IMG/VR virus record: IMGVR_UViG_3300008120_005569
Span: 1 to 59,542 of that record
Source of the DNA: a virus
Reading direction: 5' to 3' (one strand)
Length of the DNA stretch: 59,542 nucleotides
Part shown: in pieces, positions 34,801 to 43,800 of the stretch
How positions within the stretch are numbered: position 1 is the first letter of the stretch
Layout of the letters: each line of letters begins with the position of its first letter
Position numbers and translations under genes: made by a program
The notes under the pieces: model-generated
What the model was told of the DNA's origin: nothing
Seen by the model: only the letters and a program-made list of their open reading frames with translations
Database searches by the model: none

Positions 34801-37800
34801 ATAGCCCATTCTTAGTAAATACAGCACAACAACCAGGTGCTCCTGCGGTTAACTTCTTTGATTTAGCAAACAGAAGTACAACTCGTGGATTCCATACATT
34901 TTCGCAAACAGGTGAACCAACATCATACCAAACAAGAAGATTGCAGGGTGGTGGATTTGGATTGACAGATAATGCTTCTTTCTTGGATTGGAATGGTGGA
35001 AGACAGAACGCTCCAACCGTTAACTTCTTCGATCCAAATAATATAAACACATTAGCGGGATTCCATTCGTTTGCAACAACACGTCAAAATACACGGTATA
35101 ATACTGGAACAATAGGTAACAACCTCTTAGCACCAGGTGCAACTACATTTGATTGGAACGGTTTGCGTAATAATGCTCCTGCTGTTAATTTCTTTGATTT
35201 AAACAATGTAAGCACCACACGTGGATTCCACACATTTGCTGACTTGAGTGGTGGAACAACCGCTTATAGATTGGCAGTAGGATTTAATCCAGTTTTGGGT
35301 GGTTCTGTAAACTTTTTAGCACCAGGTGCTACTAATTTTGATTGGGACGGTTTAGATCCATATTCAATTAGAACAACTAATTTCTTTGGATTCACAAACA
35401 CAACAAGATTTGGATTCATGGTGAACATGTCTCAATTCGATGGAACAGCCTATCCAATAATAAATCCAAGATTTAATGCTAATATACTTCGTATTCAAGG
35501 TGTAGGACAACGAGCTCAAAGATTTGGTTTGACAACATTTAGACAATTATTACAACCACTTCAAACAAGTAACTTAGAACAATTTGCACCCGCTACATTT
35601 GGTGGAAAAACTATATCCGGATTTAGGTCAACATTAGACATCCAAACACCGGCGGTAATACTACAAAAATTTAACTTGAATGTAGCAACTAATCGTGTTA
35701 GAATAAACCCAACTGCTCCTGGATTTACAAAGAGATATACTTCAGGTGGGGGTGTTGATATAAGACCATCAACCGTTGACGGAACAATTGAAAGTTGGGC
35801 TAATAGTAACTCATTACCACTACAAGTACCGTTTTCTGGAAATCAGTCAGATACATTAATAGAAAGACTACAAAAGAAATATAGATTAAGAGATGAGGCA
35901 TATAATACCGATATATTTGGATTAAGACAACCATTTGTAGATGATTCATTACATGGACCTGAATCGGTTTCTATGTTCCCGTTTGATGATGGTTTGGTTC
36001 GTGGTGGTATAGTAAACAACACAATAAGTGCTTTATTAGATTCAGTACGAATCGGTAAGTTTCTATTGTCGGGTAGAGGTATACTTTTCAACATAAAACA
36101 ATCAGGCCTTCAGGCTATGAATCCTAATGTTGATAAACCAACTGCTAATAATCCAATTGATAGTTTTTTAAATCTACCAAGCATAATATCAACGAAGGCA
36201 CCAAGTCAATTTTACAATCCACTTTCAATACCTAGAAATGTTTTAGAAGTCGGTCCTTTGGGTAATAGATACGCTCGTCATGGTATAATGATGGATGGTG
36301 TGTTCGGTAGATATGAACGTGTTGCTATAGACAGAGCTTTGAATTCAGATAAGTACAGTTACTTTGATGAATTTTCAGATTCAGCTGATAATAACTATAA
36401 TAGATTAATTGGTTTGGTTAAAGAGTTATTGCCAAATTCATACGATCCAATAAGACAGAACACATTACCAAAACAAAATACTCAGTTAGAAATAAATAGA
36501 ATATCATCGTCACACGGTGGGCCTGGATCTTTATTAGGATTTTTTGGTACAACAATTAATAGAGCAACTCATCCATTTAAGATTGTAAATTCAACCAATT
36601 ATATTCCAGAGCAAGTAAATGTAACTTTAGGATTAGACCGCGAAGTATTTTTCTCAGCGAGATATGACAGTGGAAACCGTCAGACTGATACATATTCTGA
36701 AATGTTATTACGTCAAATTGAAAAATATGACGGTGATATGCATGGTTTAATTTTAGATGCAGCTATGCTTTCTATAACACAAGTAGCTCCATCACCACGG
36801 AATGCAAGCACCACAGCCGATAGTCAACTCTATACACCATCATTTTCTGACAGTAGAAAAAATAAAATAAATTCTGCGGATTCAAAAATACAGTTAATAA
36901 CAAGACAACGTATTGGTGCATCTAAAGTTTTTGATTTTAAAAAACCAACTACAACGGAGAGATTTAAAGCTATAAACGGTGGTTACATACCATACCGAGA
37001 TAAAAATGAAAGTATATTTGACGAAATATTCTTTGTAGGGTCCAAAAATAAAAAAACATATTACGATAGACTATTCGGTGAAACAGATGGTGAATCAACA
37101 AAATACGGAAATGCGTATGGTGTTATGTTAGGTTCAACCGTTGGGATTGTATCATCAGGACTGCTGCCAAAATTTGTAGATGGAAGACAGATAATAGACA
37201 AAACAGAATTTAAAGTACCATTAAACAAATACGATAAACGTAGAATCGAAGAATTAGATGTCTTTGGTTTTAAACAAATACCAATAAAGGAAAGAGGACG
37301 CCGTGTTATAAGTGAGAACATAACACCAAGAAAAGATTTGTTGGAGTTAGCTTCTGAAACCTTTTTCACCTCAAATTTAATAAGAAGTGATGTAAATTTA
37401 ATATCAAGATTCTCATATGGCGATTATTTGTTGGGTAGATTGCCTGACGGAGAAACTCAACAAGTTGTACTAAACCCACAGGATCAAAATGAATTTTCTT
37501 TAGGTATATTAGGTTCATTAACGTTGAATCAAAAATTAGAGGGTATACATAGAAAATTTGAAGGTGATGTTGTAATAGAAGCTGAATACAATAAGATACC
37601 TATAAACGATAAAACAAAAACTCTTATTGAAAAATTAAAACCCTTTGAATTTATACCTCCAACAGTTAACAGTAGATATAAAGCTGTAACAAGTGAAAAT
37701 GCTTACCGAGAAGGTGAAAATCTTTATAGTGAGATGTATTTTGGAAGTGCAAAATCAAAATACGATGTATTGGTTGGTAAAACAGTAGACAAACTAAGTT

Positions 37801-40514
37801 ATGGTGCAAAATTAAAAGACGATTGGGCTACTAAAAATTCAAGAGTATATGGGTTAGTGTTAGCAGCTGCTACTTTAAATTTAAGAAAAACAGCGTCTTC
37901 ACCAAGAAATGCGTCTACAATAATAGTTGGTGGTCCAACTTGGGATTCTTATGTAAATGGTAATTTCGATGGGACAGCTGCAAATGAAGCATATCCACTC
38001 AGTGAAGTAGCAATTAACAGTGAAACTGTACAAACACTAAAAGCATTAAAAACATTTGATTTTAAATACCCAAATCCATATGAAAGGTTCAGTGCTTTAA
38101 GTGCTTTGGGTGAAAATTTTAGAGAGGGTAACAGATCTTTATCAAATGGACCTGATATTGATGAATCTGCTAAAAATGTAAATCCATTATTAAAGTACAA
38201 AACAACACGATATAGTCAATTAGGTGAGACACGGAGTTCAAATGCTTGGTGGAGTGCTTCTCAACCAACTGACTTTAGAGATAAGATAATAGATGGTACT
38301 GAGTATTTTTCAACCGATCCAAGAGTTGTAAATTATAAAAAATATGGAGTGGAATTAAGAGGCGATGGTACTGGATTCGGTGACCCAGGTCTTCCTGGAT
38401 ATAGAAAGAATTTACCGTACATTAGCAATATACATTATACTTCGGGTCTTTCACGTGCAGCTGCGGACTCATTTGCGAGTGGCAGTAAACAAAATAATCA
38501 GCCTGCTAATAGAAAATATGGTGCATATCCAAATACTAAACCCGAAATACTTAAACGAGAACAGGCTGAAAGAGAGAATGGTAATCCAACAGCAACTTTC
38601 TTCAGAGGCGATAGAATAAACATAATAGATTGGAAGCGGTCTGAACAGAATATAAATGTTAATAATGTTTACGAAAAAACTTCACCGTATGGAAATCAAA
38701 TGTTAGGTTCACAAGACCTAATACAGTTTTACTTCTCAGGTGTAGATTTGATTGCTTCTGAAAATAAGCCAACTGAAGCTATAGTATTTCGTGCTTACAT
38801 CGATACTATTTTGGATAACCACAAACCAACGTGGACTCCAATTAAATATATTGGTAGAGCCGATCCTGTTTATTCTTATGACAGTTACGAAAGAGAAATA
38901 TCATTTGGATTCACAGTACATACAGGAACTCGTGACGAATTAAAAGCAACATGGCGTAAATTAAACATGCTTGCTTCATGGACTACACCTGACTATGTAG
39001 ATCCAGGATTTATGAAGGCACCTATATGTAGATTAAACATCGGTAATCTTTATCGTAAATTCCCAGGATTTATAAGTTCACTGACGTATACTTTTGATAA
39101 TACAATGACTACGTGGGAAACTGCAAAATTAGCTGAAGATTTAAATATATCAGATCGTAATATAGGACCATTATCAAAACCAGGTGCTTTGGAATTGCCA
39201 AAAACTATTTTAGTTCAATGCACATTTGTGACATTTAACATATACAGACCACAGTGGGATTGTGTGTTCTATTCATTATTCGATGATACAACGGGTGGAA
39301 CATCCGTTGAAACAGGTTTGGTTCCAAGGAGTGATGACCGTGTTAATTACTTCAGAACACATGATGATTTACCAGTTACACATCCTATGAACGCTTTATT
39401 GTGTGCGGTAATACCACCGCCACCACCTCCACCAGTTCCTAAAAAGAGAACAATAACAGCAGGTGGACCTGGAGGCGAAGCAACAACACCACCACCAACA
39501 ACACCGCCACCAACAACGCCACCACCTACAACCGCTCCTCCTAATTTGCCGGAGAAGATTTGTATTTGCAAAATAGATTTTTGCTTTGATGAGGACCGTG
39601 AAATAACTCCCGAATCAAGACGAGCAGTAATTCAAGTTGCAAATTGGTTAAATGAATGTCCGAATATACGTGTCAATGTAAAGGCGTATTGTTCAAGAGA
39701 GGCTGATAACTTTGCTTATAATAAATTGTTATCTATGGCAAGAGCTGTAACGGTATGTAATTTGCTTATAGAAGAATGTGGAATAGCTTCTAATAGATTG
39801 GTTCCCGTTGGTATGGGATTTGGTGATTACAAAGAGGCATACAAACCAGAATCTAAAAATAGATGGGCAAAACAACAGAATAGACGAGTTATATTTGAGA
39901 TAATAGAAGGAGCTGATTCTTGTAACTATAAACCAAGTTTTGACTGTAACCCAGAACTACCCGAATGCGATAAGTCAGAATACTGTTACAGAAAAGATGG
40001 TACTAAGTTTTGGAGAGTTGGTCCACATTACTTCACAGGTAATAGATTTATAGAGGAGGGTGGAAAGAGTGTCGGTGAAACATACACAGGATGGCCAAAG
40101 AGCACTGGCCCAATACGTCCTCCAGGATTAAGTATCGGGGCGTTCAACTCCAAAACTAAATTAGAATTACCGTTTGCAGCCGATTTAACAAAGAGACTTG
40201 CTTGGCATAAATCATATAGAATACAAAATCCAGACGAGACTCAAGGCGTTGCTCAACAAACATATAACGTTTGGTTCGATCCATTATTAGATGCTAAACA
40301 GCATTTTCAATTGGAAGGTACTTCTGAAAAACCTGTGATAACAATTTCGGGTGGTGATACACCAATAGATATTTGGCGTCGTAGATATAATAGAGATACC
40401 AACATAAAGAATACAAAAGGAAAACAAACACACGTCAACACTGGATTTTCGGGTAAAAAGAAAGGTGAAGATGGATTGGATAATGTGACATACATAATAA
40501 ATCCAAATAAGTAA
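31836..40514 (+). CDS. Giant baseplate/tail protein: GFHxFA repeats, gp48/54-like domain, OmpA-like domain
   Basis: A 2892-residue protein. Residues 1-345 are Asn/Thr/Asp-rich. About 350-1190 hold fifteen copies of a (V/D)-x-F-FD...T-x-RGFHxFA...EPTSY module. About 1640-2050 hold a second duplicated module with SPRNAST. About 2280-2490 resemble T4-type gp48/gp54 baseplate-tube junction proteins (FRAYIDTILDNHKPTWTPIK, YIGRADPVYSYDSYEREISF, FRxGTRDELK-type TGTRDELKATWRKLNMLASW). After a proline/threonine linker, residues about 2573-2700 form an OmpA-like domain (ICKIDFCFDEDREITPESRR, VKAYCSREADNFAYNKLLSM, RLVPVGMGFGD, QQNRRVIFEI). It probably spans the baseplate and contacts peptidoglycan on attachment. 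Such a fusion is unusual; the role is inferred. Confidence 0.75.
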   Translation: MSLLDLKSDLSKYRWKGPGAPVDPSSKTPRATSYGDNFGSFQPISNTFIKSGNLPKVVQPKEVDLIGKLDDTRLDNIVTDMRESQLVQRLENTRLDDIQKPQNRNILINAVSSLSPQAKDDVTNQFNRITTEDVTSELAKINQDISQTNITKSDVVVLKSTTAGENNTRSNVDIIKSDNQRGNVRDPNVVINRTPLFINREAQSAVIIKDLRTTTDNITDPGTPVNKVVQTVDRQNQSPSINTYNDLNGSIVNLETNNLVDDTQFDIVGTPSRYNTDSKLVLKQRATIDTTRYDQVSDILGAPSNLNLDDVSETNPSGRHNTDRNTELSNKNGQEIDFFPNTNAEGFTNKVQSGVTEYDLDSSVLGFDGVTEANYFDITNRFTTEGFHAFAQTREDTKFKDGASEFDWDKNVPLSDYFDTNRTYTRSGFHSFAQTGEATKYKVESSIFDWDGVRTQSPSVNYFDLTNRYTTDGFHNFAVEYDTKYIVGSSRFDWDGLRGSAPSTNYFDVANISTFRGFHNFAITKEPTSYQTRLLGSSLVLTDNASLLDWDGLTVPTVNFFDLTNRSTFRGFHAFATTREATSYQTSLIGSSLVLTNNASFLDWDGTVNNVPTVNFFDQNNLRTFRGFHSFATTLEPTSYQNVRVGTAFTLRTNATVFDWNGVRVNAPAVNFFDQNNIRTFRGFHTFAQTLEPTSYQTNAIGTTLALRPNATVFDWNGIRVNAPAVNFFDLTNLHTFRGFHTFSTTLEPTSYIQGASFLDWDGLRAAAPAVDFFPSYAVPRGFHTFAREYDTSYRNIQLGLTSVLDPFASFLDWDSPFLINTPQQPGAPAVNFFDLTNRSTTRGFHLFAQTGEPTSYRIQRLGQGGFGLDPNASFLDWTGGRQNAPTVNYFANWPAGPTTRGFHAFAQQAEPTSFATVQSGNVIALRANTSRFDWNGSSTFAPAVDFFPSYAVPRGFHTFARTFDTSYRTTQVGLTSVLDPFASAFDWDSPFLVNTAQQPGAPAVNFFDLANRSTTRGFHTFSQTGEPTSYQTRRLQGGGFGLTDNASFLDWNGGRQNAPTVNFFDPNNINTLAGFHSFATTRQNTRYNTGTIGNNLLAPGATTFDWNGLRNNAPAVNFFDLNNVSTTRGFHTFADLSGGTTAYRLAVGFNPVLGGSVNFLAPGATNFDWDGLDPYSIRTTNFFGFTNTTRFGFMVNMSQFDGTAYPIINPRFNANILRIQGVGQRAQRFGLTTFRQLLQPLQTSNLEQFAPATFGGKTISGFRSTLDIQTPAVILQKFNLNVATNRVRINPTAPGFTKRYTSGGGVDIRPSTVDGTIESWANSNSLPLQVPFSGNQSDTLIERLQKKYRLRDEAYNTDIFGLRQPFVDDSLHGPESVSMFPFDDGLVRGGIVNNTISALLDSVRIGKFLLSGRGILFNIKQSGLQAMNPNVDKPTANNPIDSFLNLPSIISTKAPSQFYNPLSIPRNVLEVGPLGNRYARHGIMMDGVFGRYERVAIDRALNSDKYSYFDEFSDSADNNYNRLIGLVKELLPNSYDPIRQNTLPKQNTQLEINRISSSHGGPGSLLGFFGTTINRATHPFKIVNSTNYIPEQVNVTLGLDREVFFSARYDSGNRQTDTYSEMLLRQIEKYDGDMHGLILDAAMLSITQVAPSPRNASTTADSQLYTPSFSDSRKNKINSADSKIQLITRQRIGASKVFDFKKPTTTERFKAINGGYIPYRDKNESIFDEIFFVGSKNKKTYYDRLFGETDGESTKYGNAYGVMLGSTVGIVSSGLLPKFVDGRQIIDKTEFKVPLNKYDKRRIEELDVFGFKQIPIKERGRRVISENITPRKDLLELASETFFTSNLIRSDVNLISRFSYGDYLLGRLPDGETQQVVLNPQDQNEFSLGILGSLTLNQKLEGIHRKFEGDVVIEAEYNKIPINDKTKTLIEKLKPFEFIPPTVNSRYKAVTSENAYREGENLYSEMYFGSAKSKYDVLVGKTVDKLSYGAKLKDDWATKNSRVYGLVLAAATLNLRKTASSPRNASTIIVGGPTWDSYVNGNFDGTAANEAYPLSEVAINSETVQTLKALKTFDFKYPNPYERFSALSALGENFREGNRSLSNGPDIDESAKNVNPLLKYKTTRYSQLGETRSSNAWWSASQPTDFRDKIIDGTEYFSTDPRVVNYKKYGVELRGDGTGFGDPGLPGYRKNLPYISNIHYTSGLSRAAADSFASGSKQNNQPANRKYGAYPNTKPEILKREQAERENGNPTATFFRGDRINIIDWKRSEQNINVNNVYEKTSPYGNQMLGSQDLIQFYFSGVDLIASENKPTEAIVFRAYIDTILDNHKPTWTPIKYIGRADPVYSYDSYEREISFGFTVHTGTRDELKATWRKLNMLASWTTPDYVDPGFMKAPICRLNIGNLYRKFPGFISSLTYTFDNTMTTWETAKLAEDLNISDRNIGPLSKPGALELPKTILVQCTFVTFNIYRPQWDCVFYSLFDDTTGGTSVETGLVPRSDDRVNYFRTHDDLPVTHPMNALLCAVIPPPPPPPVPKKRTITAGGPGGEATTPPPTTPPPTTPPPTTAPPNLPEKICICKIDFCFDEDREITPESRRAVIQVANWLNECPNIRVNVKAYCSREADNFAYNKLLSMARAVTVCNLLIEECGIASNRLVPVGMGFGDYKEAYKPESKNRWAKQQNRRVIFEIIEGADSCNYKPSFDCNPELPECDKSEYCYRKDGTKFWRVGPHYFTGNRFIEEGGKSVGETYTGWPKSTGPIRPPGLSIGAFNSKTKLELPFAADLTKRLAWHKSYRIQNPDETQGVAQQTYNVWFDPLLDAKQHFQLEGTSEKPVITISGGDTPIDIWRRRYNRDTNIKNTKGKQTHVNTGFSGKKKGEDGLDNVTYIINPNK
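32880..35420 (+). repeat. Fifteen-copy GFHxFA protein repeat with internal block duplication
   Basis: Fifteen GFH(A/S/N/T/L)F(A/S) modules of about 45-70 residues, with degenerate flanking copies. The two-module block starting VPRGFHTFAR...TSVLDPFAS and ending GGFGL...RQNAPTVN occurs twice (about 34150-34520 and 34670-35030), showing a recent segmental duplication. Confidence 0.9.
39410..39545 (+). repeat. Proline/threonine linker repeats before the OmpA-like domain
   Basis: A run of six prolines (PPPPPP), then repeated PPPTT units encoded by ACCACCACCAACAAC-type 15-bp repeats. It is a rigid tether between the baseplate domain and the peptidoglycan-binding domain. Confidence 0.85.
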
Positions 40515-40537
40515 TATTTTAATTATAGGTGATATTT

Positions 40538-40870
40538 ATGGTAAAGAGATACCAAGATTCAAGATTATTGGAAAATATAAAGAAAATCGATTCACAGGGA
40601 AAAGAATACCACGTGAGACGTTTATCAACAATAATGTATCCCGAATTTCTAACTGATAATGATACTCAAATAATATCACAAGATGGTGATAGATTAGATC
40701 TTTTAGCAAAGGAATTTTACGGAGACGAAACTCTTTGGTATGTTATTGCAAGAGCAAATAATTTAGGAAAAGGCAGTATGTATGTTCCACCTGGCGAAAT
40801 AATACGAATACCATATGAAGACGCTATGGGTATTTCAGAAATAATGACGGAGTTCAATAGGAGTAGATAA
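40538..40870 (+). CDS. 53: LysM-like baseplate wedge protein (gp53-like)
   Basis: A 110-residue protein. ATG 40538 has AGGTGA (40527-40532) at proper spacing; the GTG at 40529 is not used. The C-terminal half, ISQDGDRLDLLAKEFYGDET, LWYVIARANNLG and MYVPPGEIIRIPYED, is a LysM-like fold as in T4 gp53 and other short baseplate proteins (x-x-GDRLDLLA-x-x-x-YG-x-x-x-LW-x-I-x-x-x-N). The preceding YPEFLTDNDTQII corresponds to the gp53 lead-in. In T4, gp53 cross-links baseplate wedges; the location between two giant baseplate proteins fits. Confidence 0.7.
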   Translation: MVKRYQDSRLLENIKKIDSQGKEYHVRRLSTIMYPEFLTDNDTQIISQDGDRLDLLAKEFYGDETLWYVIARANNLGKGSMYVPPGEIIRIPYEDAMGISEIMTEFNRSR

Positions 40871-40872
40871 GT

Positions 40873-43800
40873 ATGCCATACTATGAATCACCCGTAAATC
40901 GTTACATAAATCCGTTTTATTTAGAAGTATTTCCCGATATTAGAGTAGAAATGGAAAGTAGGGCTGGTGCCTACGCTTCAGAGGTACGCAGTACCAACAC
41001 CAAAAGCATATCATGGCCTTATCAAAAGATGCCTTGGGCACACATAACTGCCTATTATTGGGAAAACAAACAAAGAAAGGAATTTAAAATTGGTTTTGAA
41101 GAAGATAAAATAGGCAATTTAAATTCAAATGAACGTGGTAAATTATCTTTGTATGGGGAACAACGTAATCAACCAAAATATCCATTAGTGACTGGAATAG
41201 ATATTTCAAATCAAGGTTTACGTGGATCTTTGCTAAAGGGTAAATTCTCATTTGTATTTTTTCCCGAATTAACTTTGACGGGATTCGAGTTAGAAACCAT
41301 GCAACGAATATTGTTTACTCCTGGAAATGAAGTGCAAATAGCATTTGGTTGGAGTGAATATGCGGAAATTCCCGAAGTCAATAGTTTAGAATTTAAGGGC
41401 ATAATTTATGGATTTAATTGGTCATTCAATACCAACCTATCAATTTCAGCTGAAGTAGATATTGTTTCAGTAACCACTATTGCATTGGGGTTATCAGGTG
41501 ATCAGACAGTAGTTGAAACCGATCAAACTGATATTGTTAAATTAAATGATCCATTTTCAACGGAAATAAAAGGATTGAATCTAATATCTGTTATAGATAA
41601 AGACTTATCAATACAAACACAAACTCTAAAACAGGGTGAAATATCATATTATCCACTTGATAAAACACCATCAAAGTTGATGGATTACTTTGCTATATGT
41701 TTGCCATCGAGTGAAGTTGAAGAATTAGAACAGATAGTTATTAACATAACAGGTTCCGATGGTGGTGGTGGAACAGAAACAACGCCTACAGATGATGGTG
41801 TGATTGAAGGCGCTCCAACTGAAGGTGGTATAGTTGACGCTATTAAAAACGCATTCGGGTTTGGTGAGGGTGAAGAAAAGAAAAAGGGAAATGGTTATGA
41901 TTTAACAAAAGTAGATCCATTGGATTATGTGAATCAACACTTTTTTGTTCAAAATTCTAAGGAAGTTAACGAAGGAAAATTCACATATCATGTTACAAGT
42001 AGATATGGTCATTTTGCTAAACAGCATTTAAAAGATGATGATCCAAATAAAAAAGACGGAAATTATCCGGGTAAAAGTAATGATAATCAAACCTTTTCGA
42101 TACCAGAAACAGACATCGGCAAATCGAGTATAATAATATTAAAAGTAAAACCAAATTTCAAAGATACAGTTAAAGCTGTGTTAAAAGAAATAGCTATATC
42201 AAACCCAACCGTTGGTCCAGGTGGTAGTGATGATTATGGAAATTGGTCTTACGATAACTCAGGAACATTTAGAGTTTTAGATGTACAAAGAAATATTGCA
42301 GACTTTAAAGATAGTAATTATACAACTGGTGATGTACTGTACAAGGCTGGGTTTCAACCACGTTTAAGGACGGCTGGTGCAGTGTCTACACTTGGGTTAA
42401 GTGCATTTGTTAAAAGACTTAGTGACTATCAAGAAGATGGTGAACAGGAATATTACATAAAAATAGCTTATATGCCAAAACGCTATACCAAAAGCGAAAA
42501 GGCAAGAATAGCATTTTATTTTGAATTTTATAATCAATCTAACAACTTATTTCAAGGTGAATGGGTAACTATCCATTTAGAAGGGAAAACGAAGTCAATA
42601 GAAAGGTCTGATACGGTTGATTTTGGTAAACAAAAAATAAAAACAAATAGCAACCCAAGACCAATACAAATAAAAGTTGGCAAAGATAATGATAAACTTT
42701 TTTCAAGAATAGCACCTAAAGATGGATATTATATCGATGGTAAAAATGCTTCTGCTTTTAGTATTGTAAAATTTGAAAACAATACTATATCTAAAAATAA
42801 AGAAACGGAAGATACATTTTTTATACAGTTTTCTCCAAAAACTGAGGGGGATAAAGAAGCTGTTTTACGTATAAGAGTTGAAAATTTTAACACCAAAGGT
42901 CAATTTCAAACAACAACTTTCATGGAAAAGCGATTAGTTGGTAGAGCGGTTAAAACGGATGCTGAAGTGGATTCATTTGAAGGTGGTATAAAAAAAGAAA
43001 CAGATGCAACAGTTGATCCAAATGCAACAAATAATACACCGATAGAAACAGCAACACCTGATGGAACAACGCCTGATGGAACAACACCAGATGGGACAGC
43101 ACCTAATGGGGCAACACCCGATGGAACAACCGAACCAATTGTTGTTCGTGATAAGATTTTTTGGTATGTTAGATTGGGTTCATTAGTAAACTTTGCAAAT
43201 ATATTAGTATCAAGGTTTGAAGAAGACAATGTGGATAAAGATCTATTTTATAGTCTATTTACAATGCAGGCTTTCAATAATGAAACACAATACAACCCAT
43301 TAGTTAAATCTGCAAATCCTATAGATGTATTTTTCCCAGATAAAAATATGGGTGCATACGGCAGTATAGTACCATTCAATTCAGAAGGAACAAACCTTGT
43401 CGGTGAAAATCAAGATAATAACCAATTTTTACGTCATTTCGGTAGATGGAATTCCGAAAAGAACATTAGAGAAACAAGAGTGGAATCCGATGTTATTAAC
43501 CTTGGAAACATTTTAATCGGTGTTGATGTTATAAAAAGAATATACGGTACTTTTATTGATGATGGTGGAAAAAATATATCATTCAAAAACATAACAAAAT
43601 TTTTCGATGAAATATTAGGTTTGGTGAGTGCTGCTACAGGTGACATATATGAATTGACAGCTATACTTTTTGACGAACCCGAATCACTTGTAAAATCAAA
43701 ATTTGGTTACGGCTTTTCAGAAAAAAGACAAAGGGCTATATTATCAATAGAAGATACCAATTTGGCAAAAAAGGTAACACAATTAAACGGAGTTGATACT

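Noticed and set aside
40532-40539. ATATTTAT overlapping the start of the gp53-like gene
   Set aside because: The octamer lies between the ribosome site and the ATG and runs into the start codon, so transcription from it would lose the ribosome site. Probably coincidence.
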